64,000 bases of DNA from NCBI GenBank assembly GCA_015075445.1, contig JABTUJ010000003.1:62001-126000 (forward strand), in the 5' to 3' direction. The notes under the pieces are model-generated. The model was not told where the DNA came from, made no database searches, and was given only the letters and a program-made list of their open reading frames with translations. Positions 27,548 to 36,309 of this stretch are shown here, piece by piece (position 1 is the stretch's first letter; each line of letters begins with the position of its first letter). This stretch comes from Verrucomicrobiales bacterium (GTDB lineage: Bacteria; Verrucomicrobiota; Verrucomicrobiia; Limisphaerales; J093). The position numbers were made by a program, and so were the translations under genes.

Positions 27548-29182
27548 ATGAAGACCTCAATGCACCTTGTTCACGGCTACGGGAAAGGCCGCGGCGGGCG
27601 ATGGCTCACGCTGCTGACCGGGCTCACCCTTCTGGGCGGGTTGGGCTATCCGGTCGCGGCCGATGTCATTGATGACTTCGAGAGCGGCAAGCGGTTTGGC
27701 GTCTATAGTGGGAAGGCGGGGGTGTCATACGAACTCGTCGATGGCCATTTGAAGGTGAGCCGCCCGGGCGATGAGGAAGTGGTTGGTGTGTACTACTATC
27801 GAACCTACGAACTTCCCGAGGGGGAAACAGTTACGTTCACGACGGATGTGCTGAGCCTGCCGGGCGGCAACGCCTACGCCGCCGTGTTGGTCGTCTTCTC
27901 CGGGATCGCGGAGAAAGCACGCTATGAGGAGTCCGGTTACGGGGCGTTGTTGGGACGCACCGTCCAACTGATGAAATGGGGGCTAGGCCAAGGCAGCTAC
28001 TTCAGGGACGATCCGGTGGCGGCGATCAGGGAACCGGTGGCGTTGACCCTCGCGTTAACGCGTCAGGGACAGAGCCTGAAGCTCGGCGCCCGCGTGGTGC
28101 TGCGGGATCAACCGGATCAGGTCCTGTATGATCGGGAAGTAACGGATGGTCCGGGCCAGGACCCTGTCGCCGCGGGCGCGGATAGCGGCGCCCCGCTTCG
28201 AGGCCCGGTGGCGGCCGTGGCTCTCTGGCTTCGCAGCGATCCTAGTGCCAACCCGCGGGCCGAGGTGGTGTATGACAACTTTGTCTGCTCCCATGATCAG
28301 ACCGCGCCCAGGCTCAGTCTGCTGCGCCGGGGTAATCAACCCGGGGCAGCAATCGAGTGGGAGGGATTCTGTGCTTTGCTCGAGGCCGAGTCGGTGCAGG
28401 GCCCCTGGCGCCCGTGCCTTGAGGCACCCACCGGCGCAGATAGTCACTACGCCGTCAATGTGCCGGTGCAGAGGGGGGGCCGTTTCTACCGGTTGACGCG
28501 GGGGTTCTTCCATCACGATGCCTTCGTCCCGGGCGAGTGGAGCTGGAAGACCGGCTCGACGGAGGTTGGCAACCGTTACAAGCCAGGCATCGGTTATGTT
28601 TCATCGGAGAATTGCGGTCGGATTCGCGGCGTCGGCGTGATCAACGCCGATTTCGTGGCGCAGAACGAGATCCTCACGCACATGTGGTCTGGGGATTGTG
28701 CGGCCTCGGTGGATCTCAGCGCATGGACGCCGCCCATGGAGGACGCCTCCTTCGGCATCATCCTGCGGGCCCGACCGGAGAACGTCGTGTGGCACTGCCC
28801 GACCGAGGGTTTACCCCGCGAACGGTATGCCGGGCTGTTGACCTTCAGCAAGGCGGGCAGCCCGGGGGAATCGGTCCTCTCGATCACAGGTCCGGGTGGG
28901 GAGGTGCTGGAGCGGCGACGGTTCCCGGCGGTGGATCCGCAGAAGCGGTATCGGCTGCAATTCCGGGCGGTGGGCGACCGGTTGACGCTGGAGTTGTTCG
29001 ATCGGGAACAACTCGAGACGCCGCTGGTGAGTTGTGCGGCCAACGACGGCCGGATTGCCGAGGGGATGGTGGCACTGCACGGGACGCGGGCGGCCGGCGA
29101 TCCGACGGAAGCCGTGTATGACCTCAGGATCGGCCGGTTCCTCTTCAACGGAACGCTCACCTATTGTCTGGGAAAGCCGTGA
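27548..29182 (+). CDS. Exported protein, array member 3
   Basis: 544 residues from the ATG at 27548 ([20 protein letters not shown]), preferred over 27488 because it mirrors the start of the upstream paralog. A signal peptide ends near VAA-DV (about 38). The mature part begins [20 protein letters not shown]. The middle contains the '[13 protein letters not shown]...GRFYRLTRG' module, and the C-terminal half is nearly identical in places to the upstream protein ([28 protein letters not shown] in parts). Divergence is greatest in the first half. Function unknown; the conservation pattern suggests a shared C-terminal domain with variable N-terminal binding surface. Confidence 0.75.
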   Translation: MKTSMHLVHGYGKGRGGRWLTLLTGLTLLGGLGYPVAADVIDDFESGKRFGVYSGKAGVSYELVDGHLKVSRPGDEEVVGVYYYRTYELPEGETVTFTTDVLSLPGGNAYAAVLVVFSGIAEKARYEESGYGALLGRTVQLMKWGLGQGSYFRDDPVAAIREPVALTLALTRQGQSLKLGARVVLRDQPDQVLYDREVTDGPGQDPVAAGADSGAPLRGPVAAVALWLRSDPSANPRAEVVYDNFVCSHDQTAPRLSLLRRGNQPGAAIEWEGFCALLEAESVQGPWRPCLEAPTGADSHYAVNVPVQRGGRFYRLTRGFFHHDAFVPGEWSWKTGSTEVGNRYKPGIGYVSSENCGRIRGVGVINADFVAQNEILTHMWSGDCAASVDLSAWTPPMEDASFGIILRARPENVVWHCPTEGLPRERYAGLLTFSKAGSPGESVLSITGPGGEVLERRRFPAVDPQKRYRLQFRAVGDRLTLELFDREQLETPLVSCAANDGRIAEGMVALHGTRAAGDPTEAVYDLRIGRFLFNGTLTYCLGKP

Positions 29183-29270
29183 ACGGTTCGGGATCAGGGG
29201 GCGGAGCTGTGGGGAGTTCCGGCCGCTCCGGCCCCCGGCCAGGACGGGTTCGAGGATGGCGAGGTGCATC

Positions 29271-30182
29271 ATGAAATTGATGACAACACCAGAGTTGCGG
29301 GATGGGCTCCGGCGTTCCGCCGGCGGTGCGTGGAGGGGCGGGACGCGGGTGCCCGCGTTCACTCTGATCGAGTTGCTGGTGGTGATTGCGATCATCGCGA
29401 TTCTGGCGGGCTTGCTGTTGCCGGCACTGTCGAGGGCCAAGGGCAAGGCGCAGGGGATCGCCTGTCTCAACAACCTGAAGCAACTGCAGCTCAGTTACCG
29501 GCTCTACACCGATGACCATGGCGTCATGCCCTTGAACGTGGTCACCTGGGATCCGGGGAATGCGGAATCGGTCCCGGGCTCGTGGGTGGTGGGTAATGCC
29601 CGAACAGATATCAGCACGACAAACCTGCGTCGGGGCACCTTGTATGCGTATGTCCAGGCCGACGCCCCCTATCGGTGTCCTGCCGAGCGGGGGCGGGTGC
29701 GATTGCCTGGTGGTGGCATGTGGGTGCCTCGATCGCGGAGCTACGCCGTCGATGTGCCGTTGAACGGCGGCTTTGCCGGGTTCCTATCGCACCCGTATCG
29801 GGGCTGCATGTGCAACCTGTTGGGTCGGGAGACGGCCGCCCGGCTGCCTGCCCAGACGATGGTGTTCCTCGACCTGAGCACTGAGAGCATTGACAGCGGG
29901 ATGTTTGGCTTCTTTGACTTCACGGGCTCGTACTACACCCCGGGCACGGCCATCGGCTGGCGCCCTTGGGGGCATGTGCCATCGGATCGGCATGCGGGCA
30001 GCGGGACGTTGAGCTATCTGGACGGGCATGCCGAACCGCATCGCTGGCGGCAGACCCCCAAGGGCGGGCGTCCGTTTCGTTCGCCGTTCATGGGGGAGCG
30101 GGACGTGGAGGATGCGCGTTGGACCGTGGCCCAGTCCACCTGGTATCACGACTTCTATGCGCTGCAGCGTTCGGAGCCGTGA
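29271..30182 (+). CDS. Type II secretion-like pseudopilin (H-X9-DG type)
   Basis: 303 residues. The leader [20 protein letters not shown] (about 25-44) has the prepilin peptidase site A-F with Glu at +5 followed by the hydrophobic stalk, then [14 protein letters not shown] and [18 protein letters not shown]. The C-terminal region has [22 protein letters not shown], the H-X9-DG block of verrucomicrobial pseudopilins. The ATG at 29271 was chosen; 29256 would add five residues. PilD at 38925 is the likely processing enzyme. It follows the array gene by 88 bases on the same strand; a link between the two is possible but unproven. Confidence 0.9.
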   Translation: MKLMTTPELRDGLRRSAGGAWRGGTRVPAFTLIELLVVIAIIAILAGLLLPALSRAKGKAQGIACLNNLKQLQLSYRLYTDDHGVMPLNVVTWDPGNAESVPGSWVVGNARTDISTTNLRRGTLYAYVQADAPYRCPAERGRVRLPGGGMWVPRSRSYAVDVPLNGGFAGFLSHPYRGCMCNLLGRETAARLPAQTMVFLDLSTESIDSGMFGFFDFTGSYYTPGTAIGWRPWGHVPSDRHAGSGTLSYLDGHAEPHRWRQTPKGGRPFRSPFMGERDVEDARWTVAQSTWYHDFYALQRSEP

Positions 30183-30415
30183 GGGGAGCATCCCTCAGCA
30201 CTTCAGCCCATTCTCTGCAACGCGGGTCGTGTCCGAGCACCGTAGGGCGACGAAAGAAGCGGCTTTTCGCGGGAGGGCAGAGGAGTAGAGTGACGTTGAA
30301 GCCAGTGCCGGGAATCCTCAGCCATCCGAGGGTCGTGACGATGAGGGCCTTTAGCCCAGCGGGCGAGAACGGACTGCACCGAAGCGCAGCGAGGTGCGTT
30401 TGTCCCGGCGGTTGG

Positions 30416-30829
30416 TCAGGACGTGGCTTGGCCTTCCCCGCTGGCGTTCAGGCGGGCGCGAAGCCGCAAGCGGCGAGGTGCGTTGAAACAGAGCACTTCC
30501 ACCGTGGTCCGGCCGATGGCTGTGCGTCCCTCGATGCGCGCCTCATCACGACGGAAATGATCCTCCCAGCGGTGCCGACGCGGGTGGAAGAGCGGAGTCA
30601 CGGCACCGCTATCCGGGTCCACCCCCGTGAGGTTGGCACCCTTGTGCAGGTTGCACCGGTCACACGCCAGCGCCAGATTCGCGAGGCGGGTTTGGCCCGC
30701 GTGTTTTCGAGGGATGACATGTTCGACGTGGAACGTGGCAAAAGGGGCGTGCTCTTGGGGCAGTTGGCAGTACTCGCAACGGAAGGCCGCTCGCTGCCGG
30801 ACGGCGGCGCGGAGGGCGGCGTCCATCAC
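30416..30829 (-). CDS. HNH endonuclease
   Basis: 137 residues. CEYCQLPQEHAPFATFHVEHVIPRKHAGQTR (in pieces: CEYC, FHVEHVIPRKH) followed by LALACDRCNLHKGANL gives the four zinc cysteines and the HNH triad (EHVIPRKH...N..HKG). Proteins of this compact type cut DNA; many are not part of restriction systems. The start overlaps the end of the upstream 90-residue gene (ATGA), so they are co-translated. There is no methyltransferase next to it. Confidence 0.85.
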   Translation of the reverse strand: MMDAALRAAVRQRAAFRCEYCQLPQEHAPFATFHVEHVIPRKHAGQTRLANLALACDRCNLHKGANLTGVDPDSGAVTPLFHPRRHRWEDHFRRDEARIEGRTAIGRTTVEVLCFNAPRRLRLRARLNASGEGQATS

Positions 30830-31098
30830 CGGAGAGACGGGGACGCCAGCGAAGCCCGTGCCTTGGCCTGCAGGAGGCCCACCACATCGAGTGCCTCGAC
30901 GTACGCTGCGTACTCCTCCTGCTCGGCCCCGTTCAGCAGGCCCTCAGCCGCCTTGTCGGCCAGCTCATCCAGGCGCGCCTGCGTCACCGGGTCGGCGCGG
31001 AGGCCCGCAATGCTCCGCGCCACCTCGGGGGTGAGGCACGCGGCGACGGGATCGAGCAGCCGGTCGAGCACTGTCACGGGTGATGCCACATCAGCCAT
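30826..31098 (-). CDS. Small partner protein of the HNH endonuclease
   Basis: 90 residues, acidic and mostly helical: VLDRLLDPVAACLTPEVARS, then RADPVTQARLDELADKAAEG and LNGAEQEEYAAYVEALDVVG. The 'R.DELa.KA.eG.Lt..E..EY..yv...d....lqaKAR..L' pattern recurs in small genes placed directly before HNH nucleases of this type, often annotated hypothetical. It could be an inhibitor or specificity partner; nothing in the sequence decides this. Start overlap with HNH gene indicates a two-gene operon. Confidence 0.7.
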   Translation of the reverse strand: MADVASPVTVLDRLLDPVAACLTPEVARSIAGLRADPVTQARLDELADKAAEGLLNGAEQEEYAAYVEALDVVGLLQAKARASLASPSLR

Positions 31099-31113
31099 GC
31101 GCGTACCTTAACC

Positions 31114-34100
31114 ATGCATCGGACCTCAAGCAAACCCCAGTTAGTGGAGCCGGTTCCGCCGAGCGCGGTTGCTCCCCAGCCCGGTTCAGGGTTCGCCTCC
31201 GCGCTGCCGTGGCGCCGCCTCGGGATGGTCTGCCGCCGCTGGGTGCTGGGGCTGGGGGTGGCTGGCTTGGCGCTGTTGCCCGGGGCTGCGGGTTCGAGCG
31301 CGCACGCCGCCGAGCACGGGCTCGCGCTGGCGTATCCGTTGGAGGGAAACCTGATCGTGGTTGACGGGGATCTGTCCGATTGGCCGGCGGGGTTGCCGCG
31401 TTATCCGATTGCCGGACCGTCGCCTGGGGTGGTGGAGGAGGGGAGCGGGGTTCGTTCCGCCGGGTTCCGGGTGGCCTACAGCGAGGTGGAGAATGCGCTT
31501 TACGTGGCCGTGGAGGTCCAGGTGGCCGCCCGGGGCGATCTGGCGACCCCTCCGACGCTCACCGTGGGCCAGTACCTCGCTGCCGTGTGGCTGCAGTTAC
31601 GGGCGGCGGAGACGAAGGATGCGGAAGCGTTCGGGTTCCTGTTGCAGCCGGCCCTCGAACGCCGCGCGGTGCTACGGGCGATCGGGTCGTGGCACAGCCG
31701 GCCGACGCCGCCCGCCCATTTCATCGCCGAGGCGCAAGCGCGTGGCGACACCTGGACGGGCGAGTACCGGATGGATGTGGGCAGCCTGACCGAAGGGCGT
31801 CACCGCATGCGGGCGGAGGACGTGCTCGAGCTGAATGTGTTCGTCGGATGGGAGGGGCCCTCGGTGACCCAGCCCAGAGATCTGGGTTGGATCACCACCG
31901 GTTTGCCGCATCAACCGGACGGGCGGGGACACGTCTGGCTGATACGAGCGGGGGTGGCCCGCGGTCAGCTTGCGGGAGAGGTGATGCTCGGGGACGGTCA
32001 GCCGCCGGGGACGACGAAGAAGGTCCGCATTCAGGCCGTCGAGACTCCCGCGAGTGAGGTTCGGGTGAGGACGGATCGGGCGGGGAGATTTGCGACGGAG
32101 CTGCCGGCGGGGCAGTATCGGGTGGCGGTCGCCCAGCGCGGTGTCGAACCCGGGACGGGCGCGGTGGTGGAGGTGACGCCGTCGAGGTCAACCACGGTCA
32201 GCCTGGTGGCACCACCGGTGACCGGGCGCGTGGTGCCGGCGGGGCCCGGGCGGGAGCAACCGGCGGGACGGGGTGTGCAGCGGGGTGCCTGGCTGACCTA
32301 CGGCGTGCGGGAGGGTCTGCCGAAGGCGACGGTTCACGCCATGCTGCAGGATCGGGAAGGGGCGCTGTGGTTGGGCACGTACAACGGAATGTTGACGCGG
32401 TTTGACGGGGCTCGCTTTACGAGCTGGTCGGCGGCGGACGGTCTGCATGACCTCCGGATCATCCATCTGGCCGCGGATGGGGAAGGGAATCTCTGGGTCG
32501 GCTATGGCGCCTGGGGGCGGCTGGGGGTCACGTGTTTTGACCGCGGGCAGCAACACTTCATCCACTTCGATTCGCAGGACGGACTGGCTCTGGACACCGT
32601 CGAGCAGGTGGTGGCCGCTTCGGACGACCAGATCTGGTTGGCCACGCAAGGCGCGCCCAGTTGCTGGGACCCCCGGCGGCGGCAGTTCGTGCATCACGCG
32701 CGGCCGGATAGGTTGAGCGGGGCGATCGTCACTGTCTTGGCCCGCGGCCCGGGCGGCCGCGTTTGGGCAGGGACGCGCTGGAGTCCGACGCTTTACAGGT
32801 GGGACGGCGATGGCTTTGAGCCTGGCACATCTCCCGGCGATGTACCTGGTCACTGGTTCTTGCTCGAAGACCGTCGTGGCGGCGTGTGGAGTTGGGCGAA
32901 CAGCACGGTGGAGCGGGTGTGGCCCCCGACCCTGGGGCGGTATGATCCGGAGAGCCGGGGGTGGAGGCATTTTGGGGAGGCCGACGGTTATCACGGAGAG
33001 AAGGTCGGCGGCATGCTGGAGGACCGGGAAGGGCAGATCTGGGTGGGGACGGAGAGGGGTTTGTTGCGCTGGGACGGAGAACGGTTCGAACCCTTCGGGG
33101 CGGCGACAGGGCTGGGGGAGGATGCCGTTCTCTCGCTGCTGGAGGATCGGGATGGGCGGCTGTGGGTCGGAACCGCGAACCGTGGTCTCTGCTGCTACGA
33201 CCCGGACTGGAGCGTGTATGGGATTCAGGACGGGTTGCCGGCCGACGCGGTGACGGGTTTGGTCGATTGGGGAGGGCGCCTGGCCGTGGGGACGCGGCGG
33301 GGATTGGCCCGGCAACGGGTGTCCGGGGAACCTCGATTTGAACGGCTGTCCGAGAAGCCGAGCACGCCCTTGGGTGCGGACCGGGAGGGTCGGCTCTGGA
33401 TGTTGGAGGGAAGGCAACTTCGGGTGCTGGGACCTGAGGGCGTCGAGGTGCTGACGAACATCACCCGGTGCGCGCTCGAGGGGTTTGGTGCCTCCCATCC
33501 GCAGGGCATGGCGCAGGATCAGGAAGGAACGGTCTGGATCACGTTCCAGGTGGGAGGCCTCCTTCGGGTGCGAGCGGAGGCGCTGAGGGAACCGGACTTG
33601 ATTCCGCGTGATCCGGACGTTTTTAAGGCGAATTCCGGGAGTTGGACCAACCTGGTCTGGTTGCTGAGCCTGCACGACGGACTCCATTTTCCCGACACCA
33701 CGGCTCCGAGCGTAGATGCTGCAGGGCAGTTGTGGCTGGGGTGTGGCGACAGGGGGCCTTTGCGCTATGACGGCCGGCGCTTTCACCGTTATGGCCCCGA
33801 CCAAGGCTTGGCGGTTCGCTATGTCCGTTCCAGCGCCAGCGATCGCGCCGGGAATGTCTGGTTTGCCACCACCGAAGGACTGTTGCACTACGACGGTGAG
33901 CGGTGGCACCGGTTCGGCCGGGAGAACGGACTCCGCACCGAGGGGCTGTGGCGGGTGATGGTGGCGCGCAACGGGCGGATCTGGATCGGGTCCGTGGGCG
34001 CGGGCGTGGCCGTTTATGATCCCGAGTTGGGGATCTTCCAGACCCTTTCCTGGCAGGACGGCCAAGGTCACGACACGGCCAATGGGCTGGTCGAGGATAG

Positions 34101-36309
34101 CCGGGGCGACTTCTGGTTCGGCACCGAGGGGGGATTGCACCGGTATCGGCCGCGGACGAATGCGCCCGGGATTCGGATCACCGGCCTGGTGGTGGATGGC
34201 CAGCCATGCGGTGGCGACCGGGTGGTGTTGGCGGGAAGGCCGCGGCGGGTGGTTGCCGAGTTCGAGGGGGTCAGCCTGGGAACGCACCCCGAGGACATGG
34301 TGTATGTCTGTCAGTTGGAGGGTTACGAAGCGGCCGAACGGACGGTGTACGCCCGGCCGATCGAGTACGCCAACCTCCCCTACGGGACCTATCGGTTGCG
34401 GGTTCGGGCGCTGGATCGGGATCTGAACAGCTCGTCGGTGGCCACGCTGCCGTTCGTGATCCGCTGGGACCGCGGGCAGGCGGCTCTGTGGGGCGGCCTG
34501 ATCAGCGCGGTTGGCACCGGGCTGATCACCTCGGGCCTGGCGATCCGGCACCGGCGGGAACGCAACCGGGCGTTGCTTGAGCGGAACCATTCGCTCGAGG
34601 AGGCCCGGAGTTCGGCAGAGGCGGCGCGTGAAGCGGCAGATGCCGCGAACCGCGCGAAGAGCGCGTTCCTGGCGAACATGAGCCACGAGATCCGGACGCC
34701 GATGAACGCCATTCTGGGTTACGCGCAGATCCTGCGGCGGGCGGACGGCGTCATGCCGGTCGAACGGCAGCGGCAGGCGCTGGAGACCATCGAACGGAGC
34801 GGCACGCATCTGCTGGGGATGATCAATGACATTCTGGATCTCTCGAAGATCGAGTCGGGTCGGATGGAGTTGCGGGAGACGGTGTTTGAAGTGGGCGATC
34901 TGCTCGAGGGGTTGCGCAGTCTGTTCCAGCGGCGCTGCGAGGCGAAGGGGCTTCGGTTCGGGGTGGAAGGCCGAAGGCCGAAGGTCGAAGGGGAAAGGGA
35001 GGAAGCCGAGGGCGAGGCCGGAGGGGAGTGGTGGTTGTCCGGCCGGCGGGGTTGGCGGGTGCGGGGGGACGAAGGCAAGCTGCGGCAGGCGTTGATCAAT
35101 CTGCTCGAGAACGCGGTCAAGTTCACGGAGCGGGGGGGTGTGACGCTGCGCGTGGGGCAGGCAGAAGGCAGAGGGCCGGGTGAAGAGACCTGGAGGCGGG
35201 TAGGAGGTCCTCCGCCGGTGCTGCATTCTTCATTCTGCCTTCTGCATTTCTCGGTGAGCGACACCGGGCCAGGGATTTCGCCGGAGTTGCAGGCGCGGTT
35301 GTTTCAGCCGTTTCAACAGGGGGAACTGGCGGCGATCAAGGGGGGGACGGGGTTGGGGTTGGCGATCACGAAGCGGTTGGTCGAGTTGATGTGCGGCCGG
35401 ATGGGGGTCGAATCGGTGCCGGGCCAGGGTGCGGAGTTCTGGTTTGAGGTGCCGGTGGGGTTGGTGGCGGGGGAGGAGGAGGAAGGCGTGCGCGCTGGCC
35501 GGCGAGCGGGGAGCGAGGACGGGACGGGGGGTTGGCGGCCGCGGTTGAAGGCGGGTGTCCTGGTCCGCGCCCTGGTGGTGGACGACGTGGCGGAGAACCG
35601 TGAGATCCTGTCCGAGATGTTGCGGCAGATGGGGATCGTGGTGACGGTGGCGTCGGGTGGGGTCGAGGCCCTCGAAGCCGTGCGACACGAGGTGCCGGAG
35701 ATTGTGTTTCTGGACATTCGGATGCCGGGGATGGACGGGATGGAGACGCTGCGGCGATTGAAGGGGAACGGGGCGGAGACGCCTGACATCCGAGCGCCTG
35801 CACGTGGGGAGGAGTGCGGTTCGGTCGCGGCGGGGGCCGCCGCGGCGACCGGCGGTGCGAAGTTCGTGGCGGTGTCGGCTTCGGTGCTGGGGCACGAGCG
35901 GGAGCGTTGTCTGGAGCGGGGATTCGACGCGTTCTTGGGGAAGCCGTTTCTCCTGGAGGAAGTGGCGGGGGTTCTGGAGCGATTGTTGGGCGTGGAGTGG
36001 GAGGCGGAGGCAGCTTCGGCCGGCGAGGCGCAGGGCGTGCGGCTCCCAGTCGAGTTGCTGGAGCGGCTGAAGTCCAGTGCCCAAGGTTACCGGGTGACGG
36101 AGTTGAAGCAGCGATTGACCGAGCTCGAGGGACTCGGTCCGGGGCCGGCGGCGCTCGCCCGCCGGCTGCGGAGACTGGCCCAGCGGTCCCAGATGGGCGA
36201 GGTCGCGGCCTGGCTCGAGGCGATGGAGAGATGTCGTGCCCAGGAGGGCGAGGGGGAGAAAGCGATCGGCCGGGAGGGAGTGTTCCCGCCAGACGGAGGA
36301 GGACTATGA
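31114..36309 (+). CDS. Hybrid histidine kinase with Reg_prop propeller sensor and receiver
   Basis: 1731 residues. A membrane/signal segment at about 38-65 precedes a CBM9/DOMON-like domain (LIVVDGDLSDWPAG, about 80-280) and a short carboxypeptidase-regulatory-like fold. Residues about 390-1015 are two-component-regulator propeller repeats (DREGALWLGTYNGMLTRFDG type), then a Y_Y_Y domain, a membrane helix near 1128-1148 and a coiled coil. HisKA carries SHEIRTPMNA with phospho-acceptor His1191; HATPase has LINLLENAVKF and DTGPGIS, GGTGLGLAI; a receiver follows with Asp1534 (FLDIRMPGMDG). The ATPase domain contains two in-frame repeat-derived insertions. Sensing is periplasmic, probably of a glycan breakdown product by family precedent. 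It is coupled to the next gene (ATGA overlap). Confidence 0.93.
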   Translation: MHRTSSKPQLVEPVPPSAVAPQPGSGFASALPWRRLGMVCRRWVLGLGVAGLALLPGAAGSSAHAAEHGLALAYPLEGNLIVVDGDLSDWPAGLPRYPIAGPSPGVVEEGSGVRSAGFRVAYSEVENALYVAVEVQVAARGDLATPPTLTVGQYLAAVWLQLRAAETKDAEAFGFLLQPALERRAVLRAIGSWHSRPTPPAHFIAEAQARGDTWTGEYRMDVGSLTEGRHRMRAEDVLELNVFVGWEGPSVTQPRDLGWITTGLPHQPDGRGHVWLIRAGVARGQLAGEVMLGDGQPPGTTKKVRIQAVETPASEVRVRTDRAGRFATELPAGQYRVAVAQRGVEPGTGAVVEVTPSRSTTVSLVAPPVTGRVVPAGPGREQPAGRGVQRGAWLTYGVREGLPKATVHAMLQDREGALWLGTYNGMLTRFDGARFTSWSAADGLHDLRIIHLAADGEGNLWVGYGAWGRLGVTCFDRGQQHFIHFDSQDGLALDTVEQVVAASDDQIWLATQGAPSCWDPRRRQFVHHARPDRLSGAIVTVLARGPGGRVWAGTRWSPTLYRWDGDGFEPGTSPGDVPGHWFLLEDRRGGVWSWANSTVERVWPPTLGRYDPESRGWRHFGEADGYHGEKVGGMLEDREGQIWVGTERGLLRWDGERFEPFGAATGLGEDAVLSLLEDRDGRLWVGTANRGLCCYDPDWSVYGIQDGLPADAVTGLVDWGGRLAVGTRRGLARQRVSGEPRFERLSEKPSTPLGADREGRLWMLEGRQLRVLGPEGVEVLTNITRCALEGFGASHPQGMAQDQEGTVWITFQVGGLLRVRAEALREPDLIPRDPDVFKANSGSWTNLVWLLSLHDGLHFPDTTAPSVDAAGQLWLGCGDRGPLRYDGRRFHRYGPDQGLAVRYVRSSASDRAGNVWFATTEGLLHYDGERWHRFGRENGLRTEGLWRVMVARNGRIWIGSVGAGVAVYDPELGIFQTLSWQDGQGHDTANGLVEDSRGDFWFGTEGGLHRYRPRTNAPGIRITGLVVDGQPCGGDRVVLAGRPRRVVAEFEGVSLGTHPEDMVYVCQLEGYEAAERTVYARPIEYANLPYGTYRLRVRALDRDLNSSSVATLPFVIRWDRGQAALWGGLISAVGTGLITSGLAIRHRRERNRALLERNHSLEEARSSAEAAREAADAANRAKSAFLANMSHEIRTPMNAILGYAQILRRADGVMPVERQRQALETIERSGTHLLGMINDILDLSKIESGRMELRETVFEVGDLLEGLRSLFQRRCEAKGLRFGVEGRRPKVEGEREEAEGEAGGEWWLSGRRGWRVRGDEGKLRQALINLLENAVKFTERGGVTLRVGQAEGRGPGEETWRRVGGPPPVLHSSFCLLHFSVSDTGPGISPELQARLFQPFQQGELAAIKGGTGLGLAITKRLVELMCGRMGVESVPGQGAEFWFEVPVGLVAGEEEEGVRAGRRAGSEDGTGGWRPRLKAGVLVRALVVDDVAENREILSEMLRQMGIVVTVASGGVEALEAVRHEVPEIVFLDIRMPGMDGMETLRRLKGNGAETPDIRAPARGEECGSVAAGAAAATGGAKFVAVSASVLGHERERCLERGFDAFLGKPFLLEEVAGVLERLLGVEWEAEAASAGEAQGVRLPVELLERLKSSAQGYRVTELKQRLTELEGLGPGPAALARRLRRLAQRSQMGEVAAWLEAMERCRAQEGEGEKAIGREGVFPPDGGGL
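34962..35020 (+). repeat. Period-7 repeat inside the histidine kinase gene
   Basis: GGCCGAAGGCCGAAGGTCGA and further degenerate heptamers encode the hydrophilic run EGRRPKVEGEREEAEGE in the ATPase domain. The same heptamer family occurs in bioA and bioF. Confidence 0.75.

Noticed and set aside
32188..35226. 1012-codon minus-strand frame opposite the hybrid kinase
   Set aside because: Pro/Arg/His-rich antisense shadow of a gene with complete domain structure.
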